64,000 nucleotides of DNA from CAWABB01 sp963780165 (lineage in GTDB: Bacteria; Bacteroidota; Ignavibacteria; UBA10030; UBA6906): contig CAWABB010000007.1 of assembly GCA_963780165.1 (NCBI GenBank), positions 502,942 through 566,941 of the forward strand. Reading direction: 5' to 3'. Positions 25,567-34,832 of this stretch are shown here, one piece after another; position 1 is the stretch's first letter, and the number at the start of each line of letters is the position of its first letter. The translations under genes were made by a program, and so were the position numbers. The notes beneath the pieces were generated by a model. The model was not told the origin of the DNA. It made no database searches and was given only the letters and a program-made list of their open reading frames with translations.

Positions 25567-26298
25567 TCACGCAGCTCGGGCTGTGGAAATGGCCTCGGCG
25601 AGCGTGAAACGCTTTTCGTAGAGCGCCTTGCCGATGATGACGCCAGTGATCGCCTGCTTGCGCAGTTCCGCAAGGCGCGAAATGTCCCCCACGGACGAAA
25701 CTCCACCCGAGGCCAGCACCGACGGGCCGATGTCGGCAAGCCGTCCAAGCGTCTCCAGATCGGGTCCGGTCAACATGCCGTCGCGCGCGACGTCGGTGTA
25801 CAGGAGTTCTCTGACGCCGAGATTGTGAACGCGGCGGGTCAGCGATTCTACGCTCTCGAATGTCGTCTCCGTCCAGCCGTGCGTGACGACCCGCCCCCCC
25901 CTCGCATCCAGCGCAACGATGATCTTCTCGCCCCCAAACTCCTTCAGCAGCTCTGCAAGAAACGCCGGATCCTCGATCGCCGCGGTCCCGACCACAGCCT
26001 TTCCGGCTCCGGCCTTGAATGCGGCCGTCACAGATTCCATCGTCCGTAGACCTCCACCGAAGTGCCAGTCGATATCCCGGTCGCGGACGATGTTCCGGAA
26101 AACCTCCAGGTTCAATGAATCACGCCCGAACGCCCCGTCCAGATTAACCACGTGAATCCTCTGGGCCCCCTGACGCACCCATTCTTCCGCCACCGCCACC
26201 GGATCAGCAGAATACTCCGTTGTAGCGTCATCTCGACCCTGGAGAAGCCGAACGCACTTTCCTCCCTTGAGGTCGATAGCCGGGATAATCTGCATCAT
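25567..26298 (-). CDS. hisA: Phosphoribosylformimino-AICAR ribotide isomerase
   Basis: The product is 243 aa. Start Ile-Ile-Pro-Ala-Ile-Asp-Leu-Lys-Gly-Gly-Lys-Cys-Val-Arg-Leu with the catalytic Asp; second Asp in Tyr-Thr-Asp-Val-Ala-Arg-Asp-Gly-Met; phosphate motifs Phe-Gly-Gly-Gly-Leu and Ala-Ser-Gly-Gly-Val. The half-barrel repeat is shared with HisF. It isomerises ProFAR to PRFAR. It overlaps hisH by 4 nt. Confidence 0.98.
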   Translation of the reverse strand: MMQIIPAIDLKGGKCVRLLQGRDDATTEYSADPVAVAEEWVRQGAQRIHVVNLDGAFGRDSLNLEVFRNIVRDRDIDWHFGGGLRTMESVTAAFKAGAGKAVVGTAAIEDPAFLAELLKEFGGEKIIVALDARGGRVVTHGWTETTFESVESLTRRVHNLGVRELLYTDVARDGMLTGPDLETLGRLADIGPSVLASGGVSSVGDISRLAELRKQAITGVIIGKALYEKRFTLAEAISTARAA

Positions 26299-26897
26299 TT
26301 CCCCTCTCCGCTCACAAAACGTCGGAGAAGCTCCAGTCCGGAGGTCTGGGACTTCTCCGGGTGGAACTGGTAAGCCGTGACCGAGGGGGTCGAAACCGCC
26401 GAAACGAAATCGACACCATAGGATGTGCGGGCTGCCTCACAGGAGGCCTGCGGAACGTAGAACGAATGAACGAAATAGAAGCATGGCTCAGCGGGAAGGC
26501 CTTCGAGCAGCCCCACCCCCGGGACAGGTCGGACATCATTCCAGCCGATATGGGGCACTTTCACACCGTTTCCGAAACGCACAACCTCACCGGGCAGAAT
26601 TCCAAGTCCCATGACACCAGGGCTCTCCTCGCTCTTCTCAAAGAGGAGCTGCATTCCGAGGCAGATCCCCAGGAATGGCTTGTCCCGGGCCACATGGTCG
26701 AGCAACGGCTCCCGCAGCCCCAGAGCATCAATCCGCTTCACCGCCTCGCCAAACGCCCCGACACCAGGGAGGACGAGATGATGGGCTGAGCGGACCGCCG
26801 ACGGATCGGGCGTGACGAGAACCTCCTGTCCGATCACCTCGAAAGCCCGCCTGACGTTCCGCAGGTTCCCCATCCCGTAGTCAACGACAGTAATCAC
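26295..26897 (-). CDS. hisH: Imidazole glycerol phosphate synthase glutaminase subunit
   Basis: The product is 200 aa, a class I glutamine amidotransferase. Nucleophile Cys in Leu-Gly-Ile-Cys-Leu-Gly-Met-Gln, and the His/Glu pair in Tyr-Gln-Phe-His-Pro-Glu-Lys-Ser. N-terminal Val-Asp-Tyr-Gly-Met-Gly-Asn-Leu is typical. It supplies ammonia to HisF. The 85 nt between the hisB stop and this start is the largest gap within the operon. Confidence 0.97.
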   Translation of the reverse strand: MITVVDYGMGNLRNVRRAFEVIGQEVLVTPDPSAVRSAHHLVLPGVGAFGEAVKRIDALGLREPLLDHVARDKPFLGICLGMQLLFEKSEESPGVMGLGILPGEVVRFGNGVKVPHIGWNDVRPVPGVGLLEGLPAEPCFYFVHSFYVPQASCEAARTSYGVDFVSAVSTPSVTAYQFHPEKSQTSGLELLRRFVSGEGK

Positions 26898-26982
26898 CGA
26901 TGGTCTCCCGACCTACAGCCGCCGCCATCACATGCAGCGCGGGGTATTCTCCCTGCGGCAACAGGTGTGGGCCGCGGGGCAA

Positions 26983-27567
26983 TCACAGTACCCCCTTCGT
27001 GGATGGAATATCTGATCCCCCCGTCACCCGGACTGCCTCTCGCAGCGCCCGCCCGAACGATTTGAAAATCGCCTCGGCCTCGTGATGGGCGTTCACCCCG
27101 TAGAGAAGCGCAATATGCAGGTTCATCCGGGCCTCGGAGCTCACAGCCTGGAAGAACTCACGCACGAGCTCAAGCGGAAATCCGTTGATGGTATCGCGCG
27201 TAAACTGTGCGTGGAAAACATGATAGCTCCGGCCGCTCAAGTCGATCACCGTTCGAGCCAGAGCCTCGTCCATGGTGACGAAACCAACGCCGAAGCGCTC
27301 GATACCCCGCTTGTCGCCCAGTGCCGCCTGAATGCACTTCCCGAAACAGATCCCAACGTCCTCGACCAGGTGGTGCTCATCGACGTGCAGATCTCCTTTC
27401 CCCTGGACGGCCAGGTCGATTTTCCCGTGCTTCGCGATATGCGTCAGCATGTGGTCGAAAAAGCCGATCCCTGTGGCGATCTCCGATGCCCCCGTCCCGT
27501 CCAGGTCAAGCGACAGCCGGATTTGCGTCTCGGTGGTGTTCCGGTCAAGCGTCGCTATTCTGCTCAT
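26983..27567 (-). CDS. hisB: Imidazoleglycerol-phosphate dehydratase
   Basis: The product is 194 aa, the single-function form without the N-terminal phosphatase of enteric HisB. Metal-binding motifs are Phe-Phe-Asp-His-Met-Leu, Asp-Glu-His-His-Leu-Val-Glu-Asp, the later His-Val-Phe-His and the C-terminal Asn-Ala-His-His-Glu-Ala-Glu. Because the phosphatase is missing here and no other is in the operon, histidinol-phosphate phosphatase must be encoded elsewhere. It overlaps hisC by 4 nt. Confidence 0.97.
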   Translation of the reverse strand: MSRIATLDRNTTETQIRLSLDLDGTGASEIATGIGFFDHMLTHIAKHGKIDLAVQGKGDLHVDEHHLVEDVGICFGKCIQAALGDKRGIERFGVGFVTMDEALARTVIDLSGRSYHVFHAQFTRDTINGFPLELVREFFQAVSSEARMNLHIALLYGVNAHHEAEAIFKSFGRALREAVRVTGGSDIPSTKGVL

Positions 27568-28613
27568 ACGGCAACCTTTAGCGCTGAAATGAACTGGTCG
27601 TTTTCCTCCGGGGTCCCGACGCTCACACGCAGGCCCCGGTCCAGCATCGGATAGTCCGAAACGTCACGGATCAAGATCCCCCTTTCGAGAACGGCTCTGA
27701 AGACCTCCGCCGGAGTCCGGCGCAGAGACTCGAAGAGAATGAAGTTCGCGCCCGAGGGGTACGATGTGACTTCCGGCATCGCCCGGAGGGCTCTCAGTAC
27801 GCGCTCCCTTTCGCTCACGATCGTATCGATCCACCCCTTCAGGAGCGGCCAGTGATCGATCAGCGCGTCCACCGCCAGCAGCGTGAAGATATTGATGCTG
27901 TACGGGAGCTTGAGCTTGTTCAAATTCACTGCAAGCGCCGGCTGGCAAAACGCATATCCGAAACGGAGGCCCGCTGCGCCCATAGCCTTCGAGAACGTCT
28001 GGAGAACGACAAGTCGGTCGTACGTCCCGAGCAGGTCCACCAGTGACCCGGGGGCGAATTGGACGTACGCTTCGTCCAGAACGACGAGACCGGCTGTCTG
28101 CTCCAGAATCGACACCACCTCGTCCCGGCCGAGGAGCGTCCCCGTCGGGTTGTTGGGCGAACAGAGGACGACCATTTCGGCCGAGCGGGACTGCGCCGCC
28201 GAGATGATCCGGTCAACGTCGAACCTGAAATCCCGCGTCATCGGAACTTCCTCGACTGACGCCCCGAGTCCACGGGCCAGAATCTTGTAGAGCGTAAACG
28301 TCGGCTGACTGATGAGGCACGTCTTCCCCCGCTCGAGGACGGACATAAACAGCAGTTGCAGCAGGTCGTTCGAACCGTTCCCGAGGAGCGTCCCTTCCGG
28401 CGTCCAGCCTCCGAACGCTGCGACACGTTCGATCTGTTCCGCGGGAACGAAGGACGGGTATCTCGACCAGGAGGCGCGCGTCAGCTTCTCCAGGATCTCG
28501 GTCTTCACGGCCGCCGGGAGCTCGAACGGGTTCTCGTTCTGGTTCAGCTTGATGCGGTGCGGGTACTGCCTCAGGGAATATGCACCGAGGTCCGCAATCT
28601 CAGGCCTGATCAT
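27564..28613 (-). CDS. hisC: Histidinol-phosphate aminotransferase
   Basis: The product is 349 aa, a fold-type I PLP enzyme. Substrate and cofactor motifs: Leu-Asn-Gln-Asn-Glu-Asn-Pro near the N-terminus, Gly-Asn-Gly-Ser-Asn-Asp, Cys-Ser-Pro-Asn-Asn-Pro-Thr-Gly, Asp-Glu-Ala-Tyr, and the PLP lysine in Phe-Ser-Lys-Ala-Met-Gly-Ala-Ala-Gly-Leu-Arg. It starts in a 4-nt overlap with hisD. Confidence 0.97.
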   Translation of the reverse strand: MIRPEIADLGAYSLRQYPHRIKLNQNENPFELPAAVKTEILEKLTRASWSRYPSFVPAEQIERVAAFGGWTPEGTLLGNGSNDLLQLLFMSVLERGKTCLISQPTFTLYKILARGLGASVEEVPMTRDFRFDVDRIISAAQSRSAEMVVLCSPNNPTGTLLGRDEVVSILEQTAGLVVLDEAYVQFAPGSLVDLLGTYDRLVVLQTFSKAMGAAGLRFGYAFCQPALAVNLNKLKLPYSINIFTLLAVDALIDHWPLLKGWIDTIVSERERVLRALRAMPEVTSYPSGANFILFESLRRTPAEVFRAVLERGILIRDVSDYPMLDRGLRVSVGTPEENDQFISALKVAV

Positions 28614-29896
28614 CGCAGCTCCCGCCTGATGCGGACAGACTCCGCGTGCCCATGAAGCCCTTCCGCTGCAGCAAGGAGTTCGGCATGCGGTGCGAGCTTG
28701 AGAAACCGCTTGCGTGTCACTTCGATCACCTGCGTGTATCGCTGGAAATCCTGAACCCCGAGTGCAGAGCTGAACCGCGCGGTCGACATCGTCGGGAGCG
28801 TATGGTTAGGTCCAGCGATATAGTCGCCGAGCGCCTCCGTCGACCAGGTCCCGATAAAGATCGAGCCCGCGGCATGGACACCATCGGCAAACTTTCTCGG
28901 GCGCTTGACGATGATCTCCAGGTGCTCCGGCGCGATCATATTCACCACCCGCAGGGCGTCCTTCAGAGTCTGCACCATGATGATGGCCCCATGCTGCTCG
29001 AGCGCCGCACGGGCGATCTCCCGCCTCGGGGCGTCCTGCAGCTGCGTCGCCACCGCACGCTCGACTGCCTGCGCCGTATGGGCGGACGTCGTGATGCAGA
29101 TGGCGGCGGCGGTCTCGTCGTGCTCCGCCTGGGCGATGAGATCGGCGGCGACGAACTCCGGGCGGGCGGTTTCGTCCCCAACCACAACCACTTCGGTCGG
29201 TCCCGCGATCATGTCGATCCCCACGCGCCCGTAAAGCATCCGCTTCGCCGCCGCGACATATGCATTGCCCGGCCCGGTGATCTTGTCCACCCTTGGTATC
29301 GACGAGGTTCCGAATGCCAGCGCAGCGATGGCCTGCGCCCCTCCGATTCGATAGATCTCCTTGACGCCGCATTCGCGGGCGGCGACGAGCACGCCTGCGC
29401 TCACCGATCCGTCCGAACGAGCGGGCGTCACCATCACGATCTCCGGCACGCCGGCGATTGCAGCAGGGAGAGCATTCATGAGCACCGTTGAAGGGTATGC
29501 CGCTTTCCCGCCCGGCACGTAGATCCCCGCTCTGGCTATTGGCCCGACTCGCTGTTCAAGGACCATGCCTTTCCGCTTCAGGGCCCATGACTTCCCCTTT
29601 TGAGCCTTATGGAACGCAATTATATTCGCCCTGGCGGCACGCAACGCCGTCAGGAACTTCTTGTCCACACCGGTGTATGCCGCATCGACGTCCCGCTCCG
29701 AGACCTTGAGTCCGACCGAATCGATCAAAGGGCAGTGGAACTCGCGCGTGAACCGGATCAGCGCCGCATCCCCCTCACGCTGGACCGCGTCCACAATCGC
29801 GCGGACCCGCTGGTCGACTTCGCGACTCTCCTCCCAGCGCCGCTCGACCAGTGCAAAGACACCTCCGGGGTCGCTGCTGAAATCAAGGATTCGCAT
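28610..29896 (-). CDS. hisD: Histidinol dehydrogenase
   Basis: The product is 428 aa, normal length. Motifs Gly-Pro-Gly-Asn-Ala-Tyr-Val-Ala-Ala-Ala-Lys, Asp-Met-Ile-Ala-Gly-Pro-Thr-Glu, Gln-Ala-Glu-His-Asp, Ala-Pro-Glu-His-Leu-Glu and Gly-Pro-Asn-His-Thr-Leu-Pro-Thr are all present, covering the NAD and zinc sites. It performs the last two oxidations to histidine. It overlaps the end of hisG by 14 nt. Confidence 0.98.
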   Translation of the reverse strand: MRILDFSSDPGGVFALVERRWEESREVDQRVRAIVDAVQREGDAALIRFTREFHCPLIDSVGLKVSERDVDAAYTGVDKKFLTALRAARANIIAFHKAQKGKSWALKRKGMVLEQRVGPIARAGIYVPGGKAAYPSTVLMNALPAAIAGVPEIVMVTPARSDGSVSAGVLVAARECGVKEIYRIGGAQAIAALAFGTSSIPRVDKITGPGNAYVAAAKRMLYGRVGIDMIAGPTEVVVVGDETARPEFVAADLIAQAEHDETAAAICITTSAHTAQAVERAVATQLQDAPRREIARAALEQHGAIIMVQTLKDALRVVNMIAPEHLEIIVKRPRKFADGVHAAGSIFIGTWSTEALGDYIAGPNHTLPTMSTARFSSALGVQDFQRYTQVIEVTRKRFLKLAPHAELLAAAEGLHGHAESVRIRRELR

Positions 29897-30518
29897 AGAT
29901 CACCGCATCCAGGTCCGATATCAGTGAGTTGAGAGCAGCCGCCCGCGTCTTCATGGCAGTCCGGTTGACGATCAGCTTGGCGCTGACAGATTCCACATTA
30001 TCGAGGACGACAAGCCCGTTTTCCCTGAGCGTCTGTCCGGTCTCCACAAGGTCCACGATCGCGTCAGCAAGCCCGAGCAGAGGCGCGATCTCGACCGACC
30101 CTTCGAGCCGCACGATTTCGACGTGCGACTGCCTTGACCAGAAATACCGCTCCGCCGTGCGCGGGTACTTGGTGGCAATGCGGACATGATTGTCGAACAC
30201 CAGCGAACGTCCGGATGGTGCTGCCAGCACCATCTTGCAGAGGCCGATGCGCAGGTCGACCGGCTCGAGCACGTCGGCATCGGTTTCGCGGAGGACGTCG
30301 CTGCCGACGATGCCGGCGTCGAGCGCACCCGACGCGACATACACGGGAATGTCCACGGGCTTCAACGAGACGAACTCGAAGCGACCCTGGTTGTCGGAGA
30401 ACGTGAGACGACGGGAATCACTCCCCTGGTCCGTCCGGATCCCTGCCCGCGACAACAGCGCCAGGGCCTGGTCCGCGAGCCTCCCCTTGGGCAGACCTAT
30501 TTTCGGAACGGTTGTCAT
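29883..30518 (-). CDS. hisG: ATP phosphoribosyltransferase catalytic subunit, short form
   Basis: The product is 211 aa. Start at 30518 chosen because its ATG overlaps the hisZ stop (ATGA) and gives the usual Lys-Ile-Gly-Leu-Pro-Lys-Gly-Arg-Leu N-terminus. The protein ends after the catalytic domain and lacks the C-terminal regulatory domain of long HisG, so it belongs to the short class that needs HisZ. PRPP-loop region Glu-x4-Ala-Pro-Leu-Leu-Gly-Leu-Ala-Asp-Ala-Ile-Val-Asp-Leu-Val-Glu-Thr-Gly is present. First committed step. Confidence 0.97.
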   Translation of the reverse strand: MTTVPKIGLPKGRLADQALALLSRAGIRTDQGSDSRRLTFSDNQGRFEFVSLKPVDIPVYVASGALDAGIVGSDVLRETDADVLEPVDLRIGLCKMVLAAPSGRSLVFDNHVRIATKYPRTAERYFWSRQSHVEIVRLEGSVEIAPLLGLADAIVDLVETGQTLRENGLVVLDNVESVSAKLIVNRTAMKTRAAALNSLISDLDAVIYANP

Positions 30519-31480
30519 ACGAGAGATCGGAGCCTGTCCGTCCACATCGAGAACCCGATTGCCGGAAGATCGATGCCGAAGGCCGGGAGCAGACCATCGT
30601 AGCGTCCGCCTTTCCCCAGTTCATCCGGCGCCCTGGGGTGGATGATCGAGAACATCATGCCGGTATAGTATTCGAGGTCGTCCCGTTCGGTGAGATCGAA
30701 CGTGATCTGATTCCGCCACTGCGGGAGCCGGTCATGCATCACGATCAACGATTCGATTGCCGCCGATGCACGCGGGGCCGTGACGGAGGATGCGACAGCT
30801 GTCAGGACGCCGAGGTCTCCGGTACACTGGGAGACGCTTTGAACCTGTTGCTGGATCCGATCCTCTACGCCGAGCGTCGTGAGGCGCCTGGCAAGTCCGC
30901 GCGCATCCTTCCTGTCGATGTCCCCTTGCACTGCGGCGAGCGCCTGGGCATCCAGACGCATCTCTTCGATGAGGCCGCCAAGAATCCCCGCATGGTTCAC
31001 ATGAATTCTGGCGCCGCGAATGCCGAGCACGTCGAGAGAGCGCATCGCGAGATCGAGGATCAAGGCATCGGCATCGCCTTCCGGAGCGCCGATGAGCTCG
31101 GCGCCCGCCTGCCATGACTCAGCCAGCATGGCGCGTGCGGCATCCGGCCGGCGAAAGACACTCCCCGCATAGAAGACCTTGAGCGGGAGGTCGGCCGGCA
31201 CAGGCCGCGACGCGAGAATACGCGCGATCGCCGGCGTGAAATCGGCCCTCAGCGCCACCAGGTTGTCGTGCCGGTCAAGAAACTTCAACGCCCGGTCGCG
31301 GATATGCTGATGCCCGCGCTCGTATAACTCAAGAAATTCGATGCTGGAAGGGATGATCTCCCTGTAGCCGGCTGCCGTGAGGAGATCCCGGAGCGACTGT
31401 TCGATTCTGCGCTGCTTCGCGGCGTCTTCGAACAGCACGTCCCGGAACCCCTGCGGCGTCGCTATGACTCGAGCCTTCAT
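30515..31480 (-). CDS. hisZ: ATP phosphoribosyltransferase regulatory subunit
   Basis: The product is 321 aa, a class II aminoacyl-tRNA synthetase-like paralogue of HisRS. Motifs Thr-Pro-Gln-Gly-Phe-Arg-Asp, Leu-Arg-Ala-Asp-Phe-Thr-Pro-x-Ile-Ala-Arg and Tyr-Tyr-Thr-Gly-Met-x-Phe. The C-terminal Gly-Gly-Arg-Tyr-Asp-Gly-Leu is retained. The anticodon-binding domain is absent. It pairs with short HisG and confers feedback control by histidine. ATG 31480 follows GAGGGAG, directly after the attenuator T run, so its expression is set by that hairpin. Confidence 0.95.
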   Translation of the reverse strand: MKARVIATPQGFRDVLFEDAAKQRRIEQSLRDLLTAAGYREIIPSSIEFLELYERGHQHIRDRALKFLDRHDNLVALRADFTPAIARILASRPVPADLPLKVFYAGSVFRRPDAARAMLAESWQAGAELIGAPEGDADALILDLAMRSLDVLGIRGARIHVNHAGILGGLIEEMRLDAQALAAVQGDIDRKDARGLARRLTTLGVEDRIQQQVQSVSQCTGDLGVLTAVASSVTAPRASAAIESLIVMHDRLPQWRNQITFDLTERDDLEYYTGMMFSIIHPRAPDELGKGGRYDGLLPAFGIDLPAIGFSMWTDRLRSLV

Positions 31481-31487
31481 ACTCCCT

Positions 31488-31530
31488 CAAAAATGCAGGA
31501 AGCCCTTCCTGGCGCTCAGGAAGGGCTTCC
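31488..31530 (-). promoter_or_regulatory. his operon attenuator (terminator hairpin in the leader)
   Basis: On the minus strand a perfect 14-bp stem (GGAAGCCCTTCCTG with its complement, 31530-31498, 5-nt loop) is followed by TGCATTTTTG, an intrinsic terminator. It ends 8 nt before the hisZ start and begins 22 nt after the stop of a small frame with five His codons. This is the classical layout of histidine attenuation: stalling at His codons should favour an alternative fold and read-through. I see an AGGAA/TTCCT pairing that could start the antiterminator but did not fold the whole leader. It may also end transcripts from the upstream TonB gene. Confidence 0.85.
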
Positions 31531-31552
31531 CGTGAACTCGATGGGTCGTCCG

Positions 31553-31639
31553 TCATTCCTCGCAGTCGCCAGAGCGCAGCGGCAGGCTACCGTGATGGTG
31601 ATGATGGACGACGTTTCGCACAAGGTTCATCAGAATCAT
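31553..31639 (-). CDS. hisL: his operon leader peptide (five consecutive His codons)
   Basis: The product is 28 aa. ATG at 31639 (a second in-frame ATG at 31630) leads into Asn-Val-Val and then five histidines (CAT CAT CAC CAT CAC), followed by Gly-Ser-Leu-Pro-Leu and a TGA at 31553. An in-frame TAA lies just upstream, so the frame is self-contained. No strong ribosome-binding site is visible. Five His codons in a row 75 nt before a terminator and the first his gene are very unlikely by chance. The peptide has the same job as enteric hisL: ribosome stalling when charged tRNA-His is scarce. Confidence 0.85.
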   Translation of the reverse strand: MILMNLVRNVVHHHHHGSLPLRSGDCEE

Positions 31640-31713
31640 AATGCGTTACAATACGCAAACAGAGCTCAAGAAGCAAGCGCTGACACCGCGGTGCAGACCG
31701 GGCACCAGAGCAG

Positions 31714-34000
31714 CTAGAATTCCGCGGAAATCCCCAGGGACGGCAGAATTCCGATGCTGCTCTCATTGAATTCCACTGTCTGGTCACGGGCGTTCCATCT
31801 GATCGTCCCGCTGGACCTGTTGTTGGTGATGTTCTGAATGTCCAGATAAACGACGAGGTCCCATGAGGCGAAATTCCAGCGACGGTCCACGCGCACATCG
31901 ACGTACGCCTCTGAAGGGAAGCGTTCCGAGTTGTACCTGCTGATGTCCTGCGTGCCGTCGGAATTGTACGGAGTGTACGGCCGGCCGGTCGCGAACCTGA
32001 TGCGACTGCTCGCCTCCCACGCCTCATCGAACTTGTACCCCCCGGAAAAGCTCGCGAGCAGCCGCTGGTCGTACAGGCCCGGCCGCTCGAGGCCGTCAAG
32101 CGCCGTAAACCGCGCCTGACTGAGTGTCACGCTCAGGAGTCCGTACAACGGAATCTCGGAGAGCTTCTTCTGCACCAGGACCTCCACACCGACCGCCTCA
32201 CCTGTACCGTCACCCACGAGATGATCGATCCCGAATGAGCTGAAGTTGTCCTCCGCCCCGCCAAAGCCCGCGCCGGTGTTGACCATGATCAGGTACGGGC
32301 GGTCGACGCTGGCGGCATACTGGCGGTAGTTCTTCAGGAAGCCCTCCAACCGCACTTTCGTATCGGCACGAACATAGTGCTCGAGGCCAAGGACGTACTG
32401 GTCCGCACGGATATGCGCGAGGCCCGTGTTCACCGGATTGGCCGTCAGCCAGATCGAGGACGGACTCTGATGGAACATGCCCGCGCTCGCCGTCAACGCA
32501 GTCTGCCGCGTGAACTCGTACGTGAGCGACGCCCGCGGAGCAAATGCAAACGGATCGTCAATCCTGCTGTAATACTCACCTCGAGCTCCGGCAGTCAACG
32601 TCAGCCGGTCCGCAAACCGTCGTGACACCTGCAGGTACGCGGAGCCCTTGGTTGACACGTCCCCGGCATCCTCAATGTCGGCGCTGAGCGTGTCGCCGAA
32701 GGACGTCGTGAACGGCGGGAGGAGGAGGGACGTGTTTGTCCGCACCAGCTTCCCCTGGACGCCGCCGGAGAGCTCGGTGAGCCCGTCCCCGACTTTCTGG
32801 ACAAAATCCGCGCGCAGGCTGGTTTCGCCCTCCTTCGACGTGTTTGTGAACACAGGCACCATCATTGAGTCCGCCTGGCGCTGGTCAAAGTCTGTGAACG
32901 TTCGTCCGAGCGACACCGTCAGGAAGCCGTTCTTGAAGAGATGCCTCCAGGAGATGCCGAACGCGTACTGGTTCTGGTTGTTGGCAGAGAATCCTCGAGT
33001 TGTTATAAGCGTCTTCTGCGTTGTCCACGAATTCGCGGACATTGTCCAGCGCCCCGATGCCCAGGATCGTCAGCGAATTGCTCCTGTCGAGCGTGTACGT
33101 GCCACGGGCGAAGAAGTCCCAGTATTCGGGAACGAAGCTGAAGCCGGACGCCCGGAATATGAGGTCGAGATAGCTCCTTCGTGCCGACACCAGGAATGTG
33201 CCGCTCTCGCCGACCGGTCCCTCGAGATTCAGTCCGAATTGCGTGGCGGAGATCGTCGCCTTTCCTCCCAGCCGATCGGTACGTCCCTCGCGAAGGTCGA
33301 TCGTAAGCACCGAGGAGAGCCTGTCGCCGTATCTGACGCCGAAGCCCCCGGTGGAGAATGACGTCTCCCGGACGAAATCCAGGTTGATGTAGCTTAGCGG
33401 CCCGCCGCCTGACCCCTGCGTGCTGAAGTGGTTGATGTTGGGAATCTCGATGTTGTCAACGACGTACATATTCTCCGACGGCGCTCCGCCCCGGACAATG
33501 AGGTCGTTGCGTCCCGCGGAGACCTGGGCGACCCCGGGGAACACGGCAACAGCCCGTACGACGTCCTCAAATCCGCCGGGAGACCGGCGGATTTCCTCGA
33601 ACGAAAGGCGCTGTACGCTCACGGCCTGCTCGGGAGTTCTCCGGAAATAGGTCGCCGTGACTTCAACTTCGCCCAGACCGATCGTCTCCTGGTCCATCTT
33701 GACGTGCACATCTGTCGGTCGTCCGGACGCCACCACGACGTCTGCAAGGATGATCGGTTCATATCCGACGAGCGTGGCTCGAATCTGATACGTTCCGACC
33801 GGGACTTCGCGGATGGTGAAATTCCCATCCGGATCGGTGGACGCCCCGAGGGACGTCCCGACGACCAACACGTTCGCGGATGGCAGAGGCTCGTTGGACA
33901 CCCGGTCCACGACAGTTCCCGTGATCGTGCCGTTCTGCGCACTTGAAGAGGCGGGCGCAACAAGCAGAATGGCAACGAGCAAGTTGATGAGCTGTTTCAT
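31714..34000 (-). pseudogene. TonB-dependent outer-membrane receptor with one frameshift
   Basis: Start ATG 34000. Signal peptide ends Ser-Ser-Ser-Ala-Gln. A carboxypeptidase-regulatory-like repeat (about residues 22-100: Gly-Thr-Val-Val-Asp ... Asp-Gly-Asn-Phe) precedes the plug domain (about 115-225: Val-Arg-Gly-Gly-Ala-Pro-Ser-Glu-Asn). The barrel follows and ends Ile-Ser-Ala-Glu-Phe. The frame changes by one base between about 32978 and 33004: Asp-Ala-Tyr-Asn-Asn in the first frame is continued by Asn-Gln-Asn-Gln-Tyr-Ala-Phe-Gly in the other. Both halves are otherwise free of stops, so a sequencing indel is as likely as a true mutation. It would take up a large ligand across the outer membrane using TonB energy; the ligand is unknown. 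Confidence 0.85.
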
Positions 34001-34043
34001 AGGGATCGAGCCGTTACAGTCGTTTTCAGATTGCTCAACACAA

Positions 34044-34487
34044 CTACTCATCCCCCCGGTTCCCGCGACCCGGCGGGCGGCGAAAGCGCTTCGTAACAGC
34101 CCTTTTCTCTTTCAGCTCACGCCGCTTACGTTTCGAGGCACGTGAAGGCCGCGTGGCCACACGGGGGGTGTCGGGGGCAAGCGCCCGGCTCAGGAGTTCG
34201 CAGAGCTTCCCGACCGCCTCCCTCCGGTTCTGCCATTGGCTGCGGGACGTGTCAGAAGAAACGGTGAGGATGCCGGACGCATCAATCTTCGAGCGCAGCC
34301 GCGAGAGCACCAGGGTCCGCTCGTACTCCTGTAGCGACGGAGACCCGAGGACGTCGAACGAGACCTCCACGCGCGTGGAGACCTTGTTCACGTTCTGTCC
34401 CCCTTTCCCCGAACTCCGACTGAACCTGAAGCTGAGCTCATCCGGTGAAATGGAGACCGAATCGGCAACGCGGAGGTCCCTGGTCAT
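34044..34487 (-). CDS. arfB: Alternative ribosome-rescue factor ArfB (release-factor-like hydrolase)
   Basis: The product is 147 aa. The start at 34487 gives the usual N-terminus; longer starts would extend into the upstream region. The Gly-Gly-Gln motif is in Ser-Ser-Gly-Lys-Gly-Gly-Gln-Asn-Val-Asn-Lys. The C-terminal tail is strongly basic (Lys/Arg-rich from about residue 105), as in ArfB, which places it in the empty mRNA channel. It hydrolyses peptidyl-tRNA on stalled ribosomes. It lacks the codon-recognition domains of RF1/RF2. Confidence 0.92.
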   Translation of the reverse strand: MTRDLRVADSVSISPDELSFRFSRSSGKGGQNVNKVSTRVEVSFDVLGSPSLQEYERTLVLSRLRSKIDASGILTVSSDTSRSQWQNRREAVGKLCELLSRALAPDTPRVATRPSRASKRKRRELKEKRAVTKRFRRPPGRGNRGDE

Positions 34488-34561
34488 GAACGGGGCCCCA
34501 CAGGGTTGAAAGTCACGGTGCTTCTGCGTAGTTTCTGAGAACTTCCGGGTAGACGCGAACC

Positions 34562-34813
34562 ATGGCAGCTCCATCGGCACACAACCTGACCGTCGTACTC
34601 TCGAAAAGCGACCACGGGGGCTCCGCCTGGCTCGTGCGCGTCTATCGTAAGGGTTTTTTTGGAAAGAAACTCTTCAGCTCCGACTGGTTCCTGGACGAGC
34701 CACAGGCCCGACGGTTCGCCGAACAACTCACAAGCGAGCTCGGCTCACCGTCTGCAGTCCAGAAGCTCCGGTCCCGCCCGCCTGGGTGGACGCTTCACCG
34801 CCCCTCTCACTGA
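34562..34813 (+). CDS. Small conserved-looking protein of unknown function
   Basis: The product is 83 aa. The composition is protein-like: Val-Arg-Val-Tyr-Arg-Lys-Gly-Phe-Phe-Gly-Lys-Lys, then Ser-Asp-Trp-Phe-Leu-Asp-Glu-x2-Ala-Arg-x-Phe-Ala-Glu-Gln-Leu. It is divergent from arfB with a 74-nt gap and ends 19 nt before the POT transporter gene. The ribosome-binding site is weak. Function not recognised. Confidence 0.6.
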   Translation: MAAPSAHNLTVVLSKSDHGGSAWLVRVYRKGFFGKKLFSSDWFLDEPQARRFAEQLTSELGSPSAVQKLRSRPPGWTLHRPSH

Positions 34814-34832
34814 TGTGGTCTGATTACACCGC

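Noticed and set aside
31498..31530. Hairpin taken simply as the TonB receptor terminator
   Set aside because: It lies almost 200 nt past the receptor stop, 8 nt before hisZ and after a His-rich leader, so attenuation explains it better; it may do both.
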